Shown here: positions 1 through 5,970 of the stretch, in pieces | How positions within the stretch are numbered: position 1 is the stretch's first letter | Layout: each line of letters starts with the position of its first letter | Source of the DNA: Erysipelotrichaceae bacterium UBA1783 | GTDB taxonomy: Bacteria; Bacillota_I; Bacilli_A; Erysipelotrichales; Erysipelotrichaceae | Length of the DNA: 8,955 bases | NCBI GenBank assembly: GCA_002315205.1 | Contig: DCGH01000004.1 | Location: 3,731-12,685, forward strand | Reading direction: 5' to 3' | Notes under the pieces: model-generated | Databases searched by the model: none | Told to the model about the DNA's origin: nothing | Seen by the model: the letters and a program-made list of their open reading frames with translations, nothing else | Made by a program: the position numbers and the translations under genes

Positions 1-368
1 TGCAGTATCTTTACAATGATGGCGACAATTATATCTTCATGGATAACGATACTTATGAGCAGGTTGAAATTCCAGCTTCAAGAGTTGAATGGGAAAAGAA
101 CTTCTTAAAGGAATCAATGGAAGTTATTATTCAGGTATTCCAGGAAACAGAAATTTTAGGTATTATCCTACCAGATAAGGTTGACCTAGAGGTTACTTAT
201 ACTGAACCAGCTGTTAAGGGTGATACTCAGACAGCAGCATTAAAGAATGCTACAGTTGAAACAGGATTAACAATTAAGGTTCCACTATTCATCGAACAGA
301 ATGAAATGATTACATTATCAACTATCGATGGAAAGTATGCTGGTCGTGCTAATCCAAAGCAGAGATAA
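1..368 (+). CDS. efp: Elongation factor P, 3' part (5' end outside window)
   Basis: EF-P binds ribosomes stalled on polyproline stretches, between the P and E sites, and stimulates peptide-bond formation. The open frame runs in from the window edge (first full codon at base 3) and gives about 121 residues. It opens with a stretch like the QYLYNDG / MxNxTxEQ region at the start of the central OB domain of EF-P. It continues through the conserved GDT and VPLFI segments of domain III and ends near the usual C-terminal GxYxxRA motif (here GKYAGRA). The ATG at base 39 is internal, not a start. Domain I, with the modifiable loop residue that contacts the tRNA acceptor end, lies outside the window. 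The short NPKQR tail follows the normal family end. The gene is followed at once by a terminator, so it is the last or only gene of its transcript. Identification is firm. Confidence 0.95.
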   Translation, partial: QYLYNDGDNYIFMDNDTYEQVEIPASRVEWEKNFLKESMEVIIQVFQETEILGIILPDKVDLEVTYTEPAVKGDTQTAALKNATVETGLTIKVPLFIEQNEMITLSTIDGKYAGRANPKQR

Positions 369-379
369 AAAGCCAAACA

Positions 380-405
380 AAAAGCGATGAACGTTCATCG
401 CTTTT
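380..405. terminator. Two-way intrinsic terminator between efp and the operon end
   Basis: A perfect 26-base palindrome (arms 380-392 and 393-405, centred on ACGT) folds into a GC-containing hairpin with A-rich and T-rich flanks. Read on the + strand it ends in TTTTATTT after efp. Read on the - strand it ends in TTTT followed by TGTTTGG and more T. It therefore serves both converging units. The - strand gene's stop codon (404-406) lies partly inside the stem. Confidence 0.9.
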
Positions 406-1285
406 ATTTATGCTCTTTTAAGGCACTATAGAATTGATTAAATTGTGGATTTGAATCCGAAATAGTAGCCAATAGCTTCTTCTCTTTGACATCATCCAAA
501 TGAAGCTCATAGCTTTCTTTACCATTAGATCTCATAATTCTGACACCATAGCTATATTCCTTGCGTTTGTATGTTTTTGTCTTTGATAATCTTACTAATA
601 CTAATCTTCCATCCTCATCCAATGAAATGGAGAAAATGATTGCACTTGCTAGCATATATAAACCAAAGATGGTAAATATTGCCCCCAAGGCAAAAACCAT
701 AATATCAGAGAATGTGATATGAGAGCCCACAACCATATTTGCTACAATAAAGACAGTCTCAAATACTCCTAGCACTAAAACTAATAAAGCATTGAAATAA
801 TCTCTTAGTGTAGATTTAATTTTTACAGGATATTGAATGTCACTATTAGCTTTTACACTCAATTCTTTTTTAACCACAACTGCTTCCTTTTCACGAATAT
901 TTGTCAAATTGCAGCCATTCATTAAAAACTTTTCCTTAGCGCCAAATAATACAATGGATAACTCTATAGAATTGGATTGATAATTATAGGCACCTTTTTT
1001 TACCTTTAAAACCATAACCGGCTGCTTTTCCTTTTTATTATCTAAAAGCAGAACATCATGATATTCGGGAACTACACCCTTATATCTGCCAGTCACTCTT
1101 TTATGAACGAAGGCATTCTGCACAGCCTCTACCTGCATAACAAAGCCTTCTTTTCCATTGGTTGATATAGAAAGATGCTGCTTCTTCTTTTCATTATAAA
1201 CTGTCAGATAATGAGAAAAATGAATTCCTCCCGTACAGAAAATAACAACAACAAAGACATAGATTAATAAAGCAACAAATTCCAT
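404..1285 (-). CDS. Unknown membrane protein, three predicted helices, last gene of the hydrogenase operon
   Basis: I do not recognise this 293-residue protein. One hydrophobic helix lies at residues about 3-19. A basic linker (EKKKQH) and a largely beta-like soluble region of about 140 residues follow. Two more helices lie at about 165-187 and 194-222, and a charged C-terminal domain of about 70 residues completes it. This layout suggests two soluble domains anchored in the membrane. No catalytic or metal-binding motif stands out; a DUF of the PH-like or membrane-anchored beta-domain type is possible but unproven. The start is supported by an AAGGAAAG Shine-Dalgarno (1292-1299 on the complement) that overlaps the stop codon of the upstream ECF gene. 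The gap to that gene is 12 bases, so the two are co-transcribed and possibly translationally coupled. A two-way terminator closes the operon at its 3' end. Confidence 0.8.
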   Translation of the reverse strand: MEFVALLIYVFVVVIFCTGGIHFSHYLTVYNEKKKQHLSISTNGKEGFVMQVEAVQNAFVHKRVTGRYKGVVPEYHDVLLLDNKKEKQPVMVLKVKKGAYNYQSNSIELSIVLFGAKEKFLMNGCNLTNIREKEAVVVKKELSVKANSDIQYPVKIKSTLRDYFNALLVLVLGVFETVFIVANMVVGSHITFSDIMVFALGAIFTIFGLYMLASAIIFSISLDEDGRLVLVRLSKTKTYKRKEYSYGVRIMRSNGKESYELHLDDVKEKKLLATISDSNPQFNQFYSALKEHK

Positions 1286-1297
1286 ATAGTTCTTTCC

Positions 1298-1807
1298 TTA
1301 TTTCTTAACAAATAATCTCTTATAGATGATATAAGCAATTGCACTACCAATTAATGCAGTAATCAGCTGAGTAATTGAGAAAGTGTTTTTTGCAGCAAGC
1401 TGAACCTTTTCTGGTACATTGGCACCAAATAATGGTAAAACAACATACCATACTGTTAGCCATAAAAAGCCAGCCTTGGCAACAGATCCTGCTAATAAAC
1501 CAGCAATTAAATTTTTTTCCTTGAATAAGTATGCGAATACAGCAATTAATGCATTACCTACCATAATAACTGGAAGCATCACAGGAATCATATTAATAAT
1601 TGGAGTAGCACCAACTAAATATGCAATTAATGGTGCAACACAAGCGATAAATAAACCACTTGGTAATCCAACAGCTGTTGCAGCAATAATTAGTACAGCA
1701 TTAACTGCTGGCCCTGTAATATAAACTGAGAAGCTTTTTAAAAGCTGAAATGTGACACATACAGCTAATAAAAGAGCTGTGTAAGCTAATTTTTTTACGT
1801 TATTCAT
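1298..1807 (-). CDS. ECF transporter S component (substrate unknown)
   Basis: A 169-residue, very hydrophobic protein with about six predicted helices (roughly 5-25, 34-52, 53-72, 73-95, 99-128 and 143-163). Size, helix count and the short basic ends (KRLFVKK at the C-terminus) fit S components of energy-coupling factor transporters. These are substrate-binding membrane subunits that pair with a shared EcfT-EcfA-EcfA' module to import vitamins or metal ions. The EcfT/A genes are not in the window, so it is probably a group II solo S component. Its ATG overlaps the hydrogenase stop codon by one base (TAATG at 1805-1809 on the complement). A GGAG Shine-Dalgarno sits nine bases upstream, inside the hydrogenase gene, which strongly suggests translational coupling. 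The substrate cannot be read from the sequence; the hydrogenase neighbour makes a cofactor or metal used by the redox enzyme a reasonable guess only. Confidence 0.8.
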   Translation of the reverse strand: MNNVKKLAYTALLLAVCVTFQLLKSFSVYITGPAVNAVLIIAATAVGLPSGLFIACVAPLIAYLVGATPIINMIPVMLPVIMVGNALIAVFAYLFKEKNLIAGLLAGSVAKAGFLWLTVWYVVLPLFGANVPEKVQLAAKNTFSITQLITALIGSAIAYIIYKRLFVKK

Positions 1808-3366
1808 TATTTGTTACTCCATTCCTTAATACTATCAACCTTGTTTTCAGTCATATCGATATTTTCAATATTCTTTAATTCACCCTCATATAAGGTTTCA
1901 CTGCACTTTTCAAATGCAGCATTTTTAATTGATGAATCTAATTCTTTCTTTGCCTTGTTTAAATCAATGATTGTACCTACGCCACCAATACAGCCACCTG
2001 GGCAAGCCATACCCTCTAACAGGTATCCATTATACTTACCAGCTTTAGCCATCAGCATCAGCTTACGACAATCTGCTAAACCTTCCGCAGAAGCAACCTT
2101 TACTTCTAATTCTGGCTCAATACTATTGATATACTTAACAACAGCCTTTGCAACACCACCACCAGTAGCGAAGCCTCTACCATCACCAGAAGACTTATCT
2201 AGCTTTCTACCTGGTTCAATTGCCTTAAAATCAATATCCTTTGCCTTAAACATACCTTGAACCTCTTCGTATGTTAAAACAAAATCAACATAGCTCTTTA
2301 CATCGTTTCTGCTTGCTTCCAGCTTTTTAGCTGCACATGGTCCAATGAATGCAACCTTGCAATCAGGCTCTTCCAGCTTCTTTAATCTTGCGGTAAACAC
2401 CATTGGTGTTAAAGCCATAGAAATATTCTTTGCCTGTGCAGGAAATTCATTTTTAACCATCTTTGCCCATGCAGGACAGCAAGAGGTACCCATAAATGGA
2501 ATTTCCTCTGGAACTTCTCTTAAGAAATCTGTTGCTTCCTGGATTGTGCATAAATCTGCACCACTAGCCACTTCAACAACACCTGCAAAGCCTAAAGCCT
2601 TGAATGCATTTTCCACCTTATCATCTGTTAAGTCTGGTCCATATTGTCCAGCAATAGAAGGAGCAATAATTGCATAAACCTTTTGTCCATCCATCATTGC
2701 CTTAATTGTCTGATAAATCTGGCTCTTATCAACAATGGCGCCAAATGGACAATGAACTAAACACTGACCACAGGAAACGCATTTCTTATAATCAATACTA
2801 GCTCTGCCATATTCATCTGTCTTAATTGCTCCAGTACCACATACAGAAGCACATGGTCTATCCTGCTTTATAATTGCATTGTATGGACAAGCATTAACAC
2901 ATTTTCCACATTTGATACATAAACTCTGGTCGATAACAGAACGACCATTCTTTAAAGTGATTGCCTTTTTAGGGCAAACCTCAACACAAGGATGTTCAAA
3001 GCATCCCTGGCAGCCATCTGTAATAAATACTCTCTTTTCAGGGCACTTATGGCAAGCGTACTTGATAATATCAATTAGAGGTGGTTCATAATATTTCTCA
3101 TCAATCATAGATTCATCCATACCGGCAGAAATAGGTGAATTCACTGATGCTGGAAGTAATGATAAGCCCATAGCTACTCTTAATCTTTGACCAACAACTG
3201 CTCTTTCAATAAAAACAGATTCACGATAAGAGCCTTCCTCACCTGGAATAATCTTAAATGGCAATTCTTCCAACTGATGCTTTCCACCACCTTCATAAGC
3301 TAATCTGGCGATTTCAGTAAAAATCATTGAACGAACCTTTGATTTTTGTGTCTTAATACCTTTCAT
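1807..3366 (-). CDS. Monomeric [FeFe] hydrogenase, group B-like
   Basis: This 519-residue protein catalyses reversible H2 formation from protons with low-potential electrons, probably from ferredoxin. The H-cluster domain carries the three signature loops: TSCCPAW at 294-300 (Cys296, the equivalent of the proton-relay Cys, and Cys297, a cluster ligand), GPCAAKK at 342-348 (Cys344), and EGMACPGGC at 451-459 (Cys455, Cys459). The N-terminal half holds ferredoxin-like cysteine sets: 119/122/127/131, 150/153/156/160, 172/176 and 196/199/202/206, plus a CxxC at 105/108. These are enough for about three [4Fe-4S] clusters. GPC in place of the MPC of standard group A enzymes, and the IFTEIA N-terminal segment, suggest the group B (CpIII-like) class. 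Maturases HydE, HydF and HydG are not present here. The Shine-Dalgarno GGGAG (3374-3378, complement) lies seven bases before the ATG. It is the third gene of the operon, 37 bases after the HAD gene. Confidence 0.93.
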   Translation of the reverse strand: MKGIKTQKSKVRSMIFTEIARLAYEGGGKHQLEELPFKIIPGEEGSYRESVFIERAVVGQRLRVAMGLSLLPASVNSPISAGMDESMIDEKYYEPPLIDIIKYACHKCPEKRVFITDGCQGCFEHPCVEVCPKKAITLKNGRSVIDQSLCIKCGKCVNACPYNAIIKQDRPCASVCGTGAIKTDEYGRASIDYKKCVSCGQCLVHCPFGAIVDKSQIYQTIKAMMDGQKVYAIIAPSIAGQYGPDLTDDKVENAFKALGFAGVVEVASGADLCTIQEATDFLREVPEEIPFMGTSCCPAWAKMVKNEFPAQAKNISMALTPMVFTARLKKLEEPDCKVAFIGPCAAKKLEASRNDVKSYVDFVLTYEEVQGMFKAKDIDFKAIEPGRKLDKSSGDGRGFATGGGVAKAVVKYINSIEPELEVKVASAEGLADCRKLMLMAKAGKYNGYLLEGMACPGGCIGGVGTIIDLNKAKKELDSSIKNAAFEKCSETLYEGELKNIENIDMTENKVDSIKEWSNK

Positions 3367-3389
3367 ATTTCTTCTCCCATTTTATTTTT

Positions 3390-3410
3390 AGACTAAATAA
3401 CCTTTAGTCT
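3390..3410. repeat. Inverted repeat between the HAD and hydrogenase genes
   Basis: Two perfect 8-base arms (AGACTAAA at 3390-3397 and TTTAGTCT at 3403-3410) flank a 5-base loop. The hairpin overlaps the HAD stop codon (3404-3406) and sits just upstream of the hydrogenase Shine-Dalgarno. On the transcribed strand it is followed by an A-rich run, not U, so it is not a standard terminator. A role in mRNA processing or stability, or as a protein-binding site, is possible. Confidence 0.5.
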
Positions 3411-4057
3411 TCTGTTTCTAAATAACTAATAACCTCTGTCAGATTATCATAGATTCCTTCACTGATTTCTATATAATCTCTACTAGGCATTTTTACATCA
3501 GGAATACAGATTACCCTGATTCCTGCTCTATAGGATGCTAAAACACCCTGCTCTGAATCCTCTAAAACCAAACAATTTTCAACCTTTGCATTGACCTTTT
3601 CGGCAGCCAATAAAAAGACATCTGGTTCAGGCTTTCCCTTCTTTACATCTGGTCCAAAAACCATCGCATCAAAGTATTCAACGGCTTCATTAAAGCGTAA
3701 AATTCTTAAAGCTCTCTCTGGTAAAGAGGAAGTAGCCAAAACAATATTATAATTGTGCTCCTTTAAATAATCTAGCAAAATCTTTGCTCCATTTTTTAAT
3801 GGAATACCCTTTTGCATATAGGATTCCTCATCCTCTTCCATAAACTTTTGTGCCTGTTGAGGTGTTAAAGGTAAATCATAATCCTTAACAATAGACTGCA
3901 TATTTTCCTTTAAGGTTTTACCACAATAGGTTTCTCCATAATGCTTCATTGTAAAGCTATGTCCATATGGCGCTAATAAATCCTGATATAGCTGATAGAA
4001 AACAGATTCACTATCTGCCAATAATCCATCCAAATCGAAAATAACTGTATTAATCAT
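3404..4057 (-). CDS. HAD-family phosphatase (beta-phosphoglucomutase / sugar-phosphatase-like)
   Basis: With the start at 4057 this is a 217-residue cytoplasmic hydrolase with all four haloacid dehalogenase motifs. Motif I is FDLDG (nucleophile Asp8, acid/base Asp10), motif II is TSS (109-111), motif III is Lys142 in GKPEPD, and motif IV is EDS (166-168). An alpha-helical C1 cap occupies about residues 15-85. This matches the COG0637-like branch that includes beta-phosphoglucomutase and 2-deoxyglucose-6-phosphatase; the substrate cannot be assigned. An ATG 18 bases further upstream would add MGRKSV. The start chosen here is better because it forms a TAATG overlap with the HD gene stop codon and has GGAAGG nine bases upstream. 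Motif I also then sits at the usual distance from the N-terminus. It is the second gene of the operon. Confidence 0.9.
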   Translation of the reverse strand: MINTVIFDLDGLLADSESVFYQLYQDLLAPYGHSFTMKHYGETYCGKTLKENMQSIVKDYDLPLTPQQAQKFMEEDEESYMQKGIPLKNGAKILLDYLKEHNYNIVLATSSLPERALRILRFNEAVEYFDAMVFGPDVKKGKPEPDVFLLAAEKVNAKVENCLVLEDSEQGVLASYRAGIRVICIPDVKMPSRDYIEISEGIYDNLTEVISYLETED

Positions 4058-4695
4058 TACACTTTTCCTTCCCATTCTTCTAAAAATTCATTGATGAAGC
4101 TATGCATATACTCATCCCTTTTCTCTGCAATCATTTTGGCTGTAGAAGTATTCATCATGTCCTTTAACAAAAAAAGCTTTTCATAGAAATGATTCACTGT
4201 TGTTGAAACATGGTTACGATACTGTTCTTTATTCATATTCAGCATTGGTTGCTCAGCTGGATCATAAATAACTCTATGATGCGAACCCCCATAGGCAAAG
4301 CAACGGGCAATGCCGATGGCACCAATGGCATCCAATCGATCTGCATCCTGAACACATTTTCCTTCTATGGTTGAAGGTTCTACGCTATCTGTACCAACAA
4401 AAGATACCTCCTGGATGGCTGTGATGACTTTCTCAATCATTTCTTGTGAAAGATTATGCTTTTTCATAAAGGAAACAGCCTTATCCTTATTCTGATAGGT
4501 TTCCTTTGACAGCTTTTCATCATCAACATCATGTAACAAGGCAGCTAAAGAGACAATAAGCTCATCTGCCTTTTCTCTCTTAGCGATAGTTAATGCAGTG
4601 TGATACACTCTGATTGTATGGAAATAATCATGACCACTATAATCATTTTCGAAAACACTCTTTACATAGCTGATTGCTTCTTCAATAATATCCAT
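4057..4695 (-). CDS. HD-domain phosphohydrolase, YpgQ-like (possible nucleotide pyrophosphohydrolase)
   Basis: From the start chosen here the protein has 212 residues and is mostly helical. The HD-superfamily metal site is visible: GHDYFH (His22, Asp23, His26), LLHDVDD (His55, Asp56) and QDADRLDAIG (Asp117, Asp119, Asp122). This pattern, with the GHDxxH opening, matches the YpgQ/YedJ group of single-domain HD hydrolases. B. subtilis YpgQ is reported to split dNTPs to dNMP and pyrophosphate, so a nucleotide substrate is plausible here but inferred. An in-frame ATG at 4716 would add seven residues. However, the predicted transcription start falls at about 4716, which would make that ATG leaderless. 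The ATG at 4695 has GGGGG five bases upstream (4701-4705, complement). It is the first gene of the five-gene operon. Confidence 0.85.
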   Translation of the reverse strand: MDIIEEAISYVKSVFENDYSGHDYFHTIRVYHTALTIAKREKADELIVSLAALLHDVDDEKLSKETYQNKDKAVSFMKKHNLSQEMIEKVITAIQEVSFVGTDSVEPSTIEGKCVQDADRLDAIGAIGIARCFAYGGSHHRVIYDPAEQPMLNMNKEQYRNHVSTTVNHFYEKLFLLKDMMNTSTAKMIAEKRDEYMHSFINEFLEEWEGKV

Positions 4696-4722
4696 AGTTG
4701 CCCCCAATTTTTCCATAATAGC

Positions 4723-4731
4723 ATTATATCA
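4723..4731 (-). promoter_or_regulatory. Extended -10 promoter of the HD-HAD-hydrogenase operon
   Basis: The complement reads TGATATAAT: a perfect TATAAT (4723-4728) preceded by the TGn extended -10 element. The -35 region falls inside the upstream gene's terminator hairpin and is poor, as is usual for extended -10 promoters. Initiation is expected near 4716, giving a leader of about 21 bases to the ATG at 4695. Confidence 0.65.
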
Positions 4732-4732
4732 T

Positions 4733-4758
4733 AAAAAAGGCTAAACATTTGTTTAACC
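4733..4758 (-). terminator. Intrinsic terminator of the bilin-reductase-like gene
   Basis: On the complement, GGTTAAAC and GTTTAGCC form an 8-bp stem (one G-U pair) around an AAAT loop, followed at once by six T (4733-4738). The stem begins at the last base of the TAG stop codon (4758-4760). It separates the 4758-5411 gene from the HD operon, whose promoter lies immediately beyond. Confidence 0.8.
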
Positions 4759-5411
4759 TAAGAGTTTGTTCCAAATAATACCTTTTCAAATAATTCTGTT
4801 GTAAATTCTTTTCCAAATTTTTTAACAAAAATATCAGTGGATGGACCACCATTATTCAATAAGCCATCTGAATAAGCCTTTGCCTTTTCTGTTTTTTGTA
4901 GCTTATCACACTTTTCAGCATTGTTTAGTGCATTTACATAAGCCTCAATATACTCGACTGCCAAAGCATCAAATGTAGCACTTTCCTGTTTTTTTCCTTT
5001 TAGATGAATTGATTCATCCATTAGGATATCATCATACCAATGAGTTCCATGATCATAAACCGGTAGACTTCCATATTTACTCTTAATACCTCTAATCTGT
5101 TCTTTTTCAAATCCATCCTTTAGGCAGGTATCATAAAGCTCCATAATGAATGTATCATTGCCAAAAGCATGAATTCTATCATAAGAAAATAATGGCGCAT
5201 CTACTTCAAAAGGATTAATAATCACCGTAATCATATTCATTAATCCAAAGAAGCCTGAAGCCTCCATAATTCCCAGATTTCCAACCCCTTCGATAGAAAA
5301 TGAAGAAATATCAAAGCTCATTCCATTGACCTTGATCTTTGCAAATTTTTCATTATTCTTTTCTAACAGCTGATAGCTTTCCTGTAATTTCTCCTTAATA
5401 TATTCAATCAT
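4758..5411 (-). CDS. Divergent ferredoxin-dependent bilin reductase-like protein
   Basis: This 217-residue soluble protein is not an obvious member of a common family. By eye it follows the cyanobacterial PcyA / plant RCCR (ferredoxin-dependent bilin reductase) pattern along much of its length. Glu50 matches the active-site Glu of PcyA (Glu76), and 28 residues later comes DAPLFSYD, matching PcyA LPLFGCD with the catalytic Asp (here Asp78). Next are an IMELYD strand ending in Asp94, and HWYDDIL (124-130) aligned with PWGEIFS. The C-terminus (STDIFVKKFG then VLF) resembles TRRVLEKAFG then VLFD. The His of PcyA (His88) is not conserved. The family reduces linear tetrapyrroles with ferredoxin electrons. 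Function here is inferred, since overall identity is low and no heme oxygenase is present. The Shine-Dalgarno AAGGGG lies eight bases before the ATG. It is a single-gene unit, divergent from dut. Confidence 0.6.
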   Translation of the reverse strand: MIEYIKEKLQESYQLLEKNNEKFAKIKVNGMSFDISSFSIEGVGNLGIMEASGFFGLMNMITVIINPFEVDAPLFSYDRIHAFGNDTFIMELYDTCLKDGFEKEQIRGIKSKYGSLPVYDHGTHWYDDILMDESIHLKGKKQESATFDALAVEYIEAYVNALNNAEKCDKLQKTEKAKAYSDGLLNNGGPSTDIFVKKFGKEFTTELFEKVLFGTNS

Positions 5412-5438
5412 TCTATATACCCCTTTTTCTTAATATTA

Positions 5439-5447
5439 ATCATATCA
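5439..5447 (-). promoter_or_regulatory. Extended -10 promoter of the bilin-reductase-like gene
   Basis: The complement reads TGATATGAT, a TGn-extended -10 hexamer (TATGAT at 5439-5444). Initiation near 5432 would leave a leader of about 20 bases with the Shine-Dalgarno AAGGGG at 5420-5425. No good -35 is seen. Confidence 0.5.
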
Positions 5448-5463
5448 TTTCTTTATCTGTTTG

Positions 5464-5490
5464 TGATAGAATAGAGATAATCTCAGGAGG
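5464..5490 (+). promoter_or_regulatory. dut promoter -10 and ribosome binding site
   Basis: TGATAGAAT (5464-5472) is a TGn-extended -10 element with hexamer TAGAAT. Initiation is expected near 5479. A near-perfect Shine-Dalgarno AGGAGG (5485-5490) follows, eight bases before the dut ATG. The 87-base gap 5412-5498 holds this promoter and the divergent one, and nothing else that I can identify. Confidence 0.6.
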
Positions 5491-5498
5491 ATTTTTCT

Positions 5499-5927
5499 AT
5501 GAAAATAAGAATTAAAAAGCTAACAGAAGAAGCTATTATCCCAACAAGCGGTTCTAAATATGCTGCTGGATATGATTTATATGCTGTTAAGGGGGAAGTA
5601 TTTTTACCTCAGCAGACAATTAAGATGTCTACCGGTTTAGCTGTGGAAATTCCTGAAGGATATTTTGGCGGTATTTTTGCCAGAAGTGGTTTAGCAACAA
5701 AGTTCGGCTTACGTCCAGCAAATTGTGTTGGTGTTGTGGACTCTGATTATCGTGGAGAGTTAATTGTTGCTTTACATAATGATTCAAATAAGACTCAGTG
5801 GGTTGAAAAGGGAGAACGAATTGGACAGCTTGTTGTCTTACCATATTTGCCTATTGAATTTGAGGAAGTAGATTCATTAGAAGAAACAGAGCGTGGCGAA
5901 GGCGGCTTTGGTTCCACTGGAAAATAA
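5499..5927 (+). CDS. dut: Deoxyuridine 5'-triphosphate nucleotidohydrolase (dUTPase)
   Basis: It converts dUTP to dUMP and pyrophosphate, keeping uracil out of DNA and feeding dTMP synthesis; the family acts as a cytoplasmic homotrimer. All five family motifs are present in 142 residues. Motif I is AGYDLYA (23-29), II is ARSGLA (61-66), and III is GVVDSDYRGE (78-87) with catalytic Asp81 and base-pocket Tyr84. Motif IV is GERIGQL (105-111), and V is the glycine-rich RGEGGFGSTG (132-141) that closes over the phosphates. Length is normal. The start is fixed by AGGAGG eight bases upstream. Its own terminator follows the stop codon by one base, and the deaminase-like gene on the same strand starts 43 bases later. 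Identification is firm. Confidence 0.96.
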   Translation: MKIRIKKLTEEAIIPTSGSKYAAGYDLYAVKGEVFLPQQTIKMSTGLAVEIPEGYFGGIFARSGLATKFGLRPANCVGVVDSDYRGELIVALHNDSNKTQWVEKGERIGQLVVLPYLPIEFEEVDSLEETERGEGGFGSTGK

Positions 5928-5953
5928 AATATTGGCTATGCCAGTATTTTTTT
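5928..5953 (+). terminator. Intrinsic terminator after dut
   Basis: AATATTGGC (5928-5936) pairs with GCCAGTATT (5940-5948) through one G-U pair around a 3-base TAT loop, and the stem runs into seven T (5947-5953). It begins directly after the dut stop codon and ends 17 bases before the next gene's ATG. The stem is weaker than the others in the window, so partial read-through is plausible. Confidence 0.8.
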
Positions 5954-5970
5954 CATAATTGGAGAATAAT

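Noticed and set aside
1286..1830. Riboswitch controlling the ECF S component
   Set aside because: The S component gene overlaps the hydrogenase stop codon, so there is no leader in which an aptamer could sit.
1811..3091. Open frames on the + strand opposite the hydrogenase gene
   Set aside because: They lack Shine-Dalgarno sequences and recognisable motifs, and the - strand hydrogenase motifs cover the whole stretch, so they are antisense shadows.
4058..4075. Upstream ATG for the HAD gene (adds MGRKSV)
   Set aside because: It would overlap the HD gene by 19 bases and consume the good GGAAGG Shine-Dalgarno. The internal ATG forms the TAATG junction also used by the hydrogenase/S-component pair.
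5629..5844. Short - strand frame opposite dut
   Set aside because: It is a shadow of the firmly identified dUTPase, with no promoter or ribosome binding site.
5959..5970. TTG start for the deaminase gene
   Set aside because: It abuts the dut terminator T-tract and contains the Shine-Dalgarno that serves the ATG at 5971.
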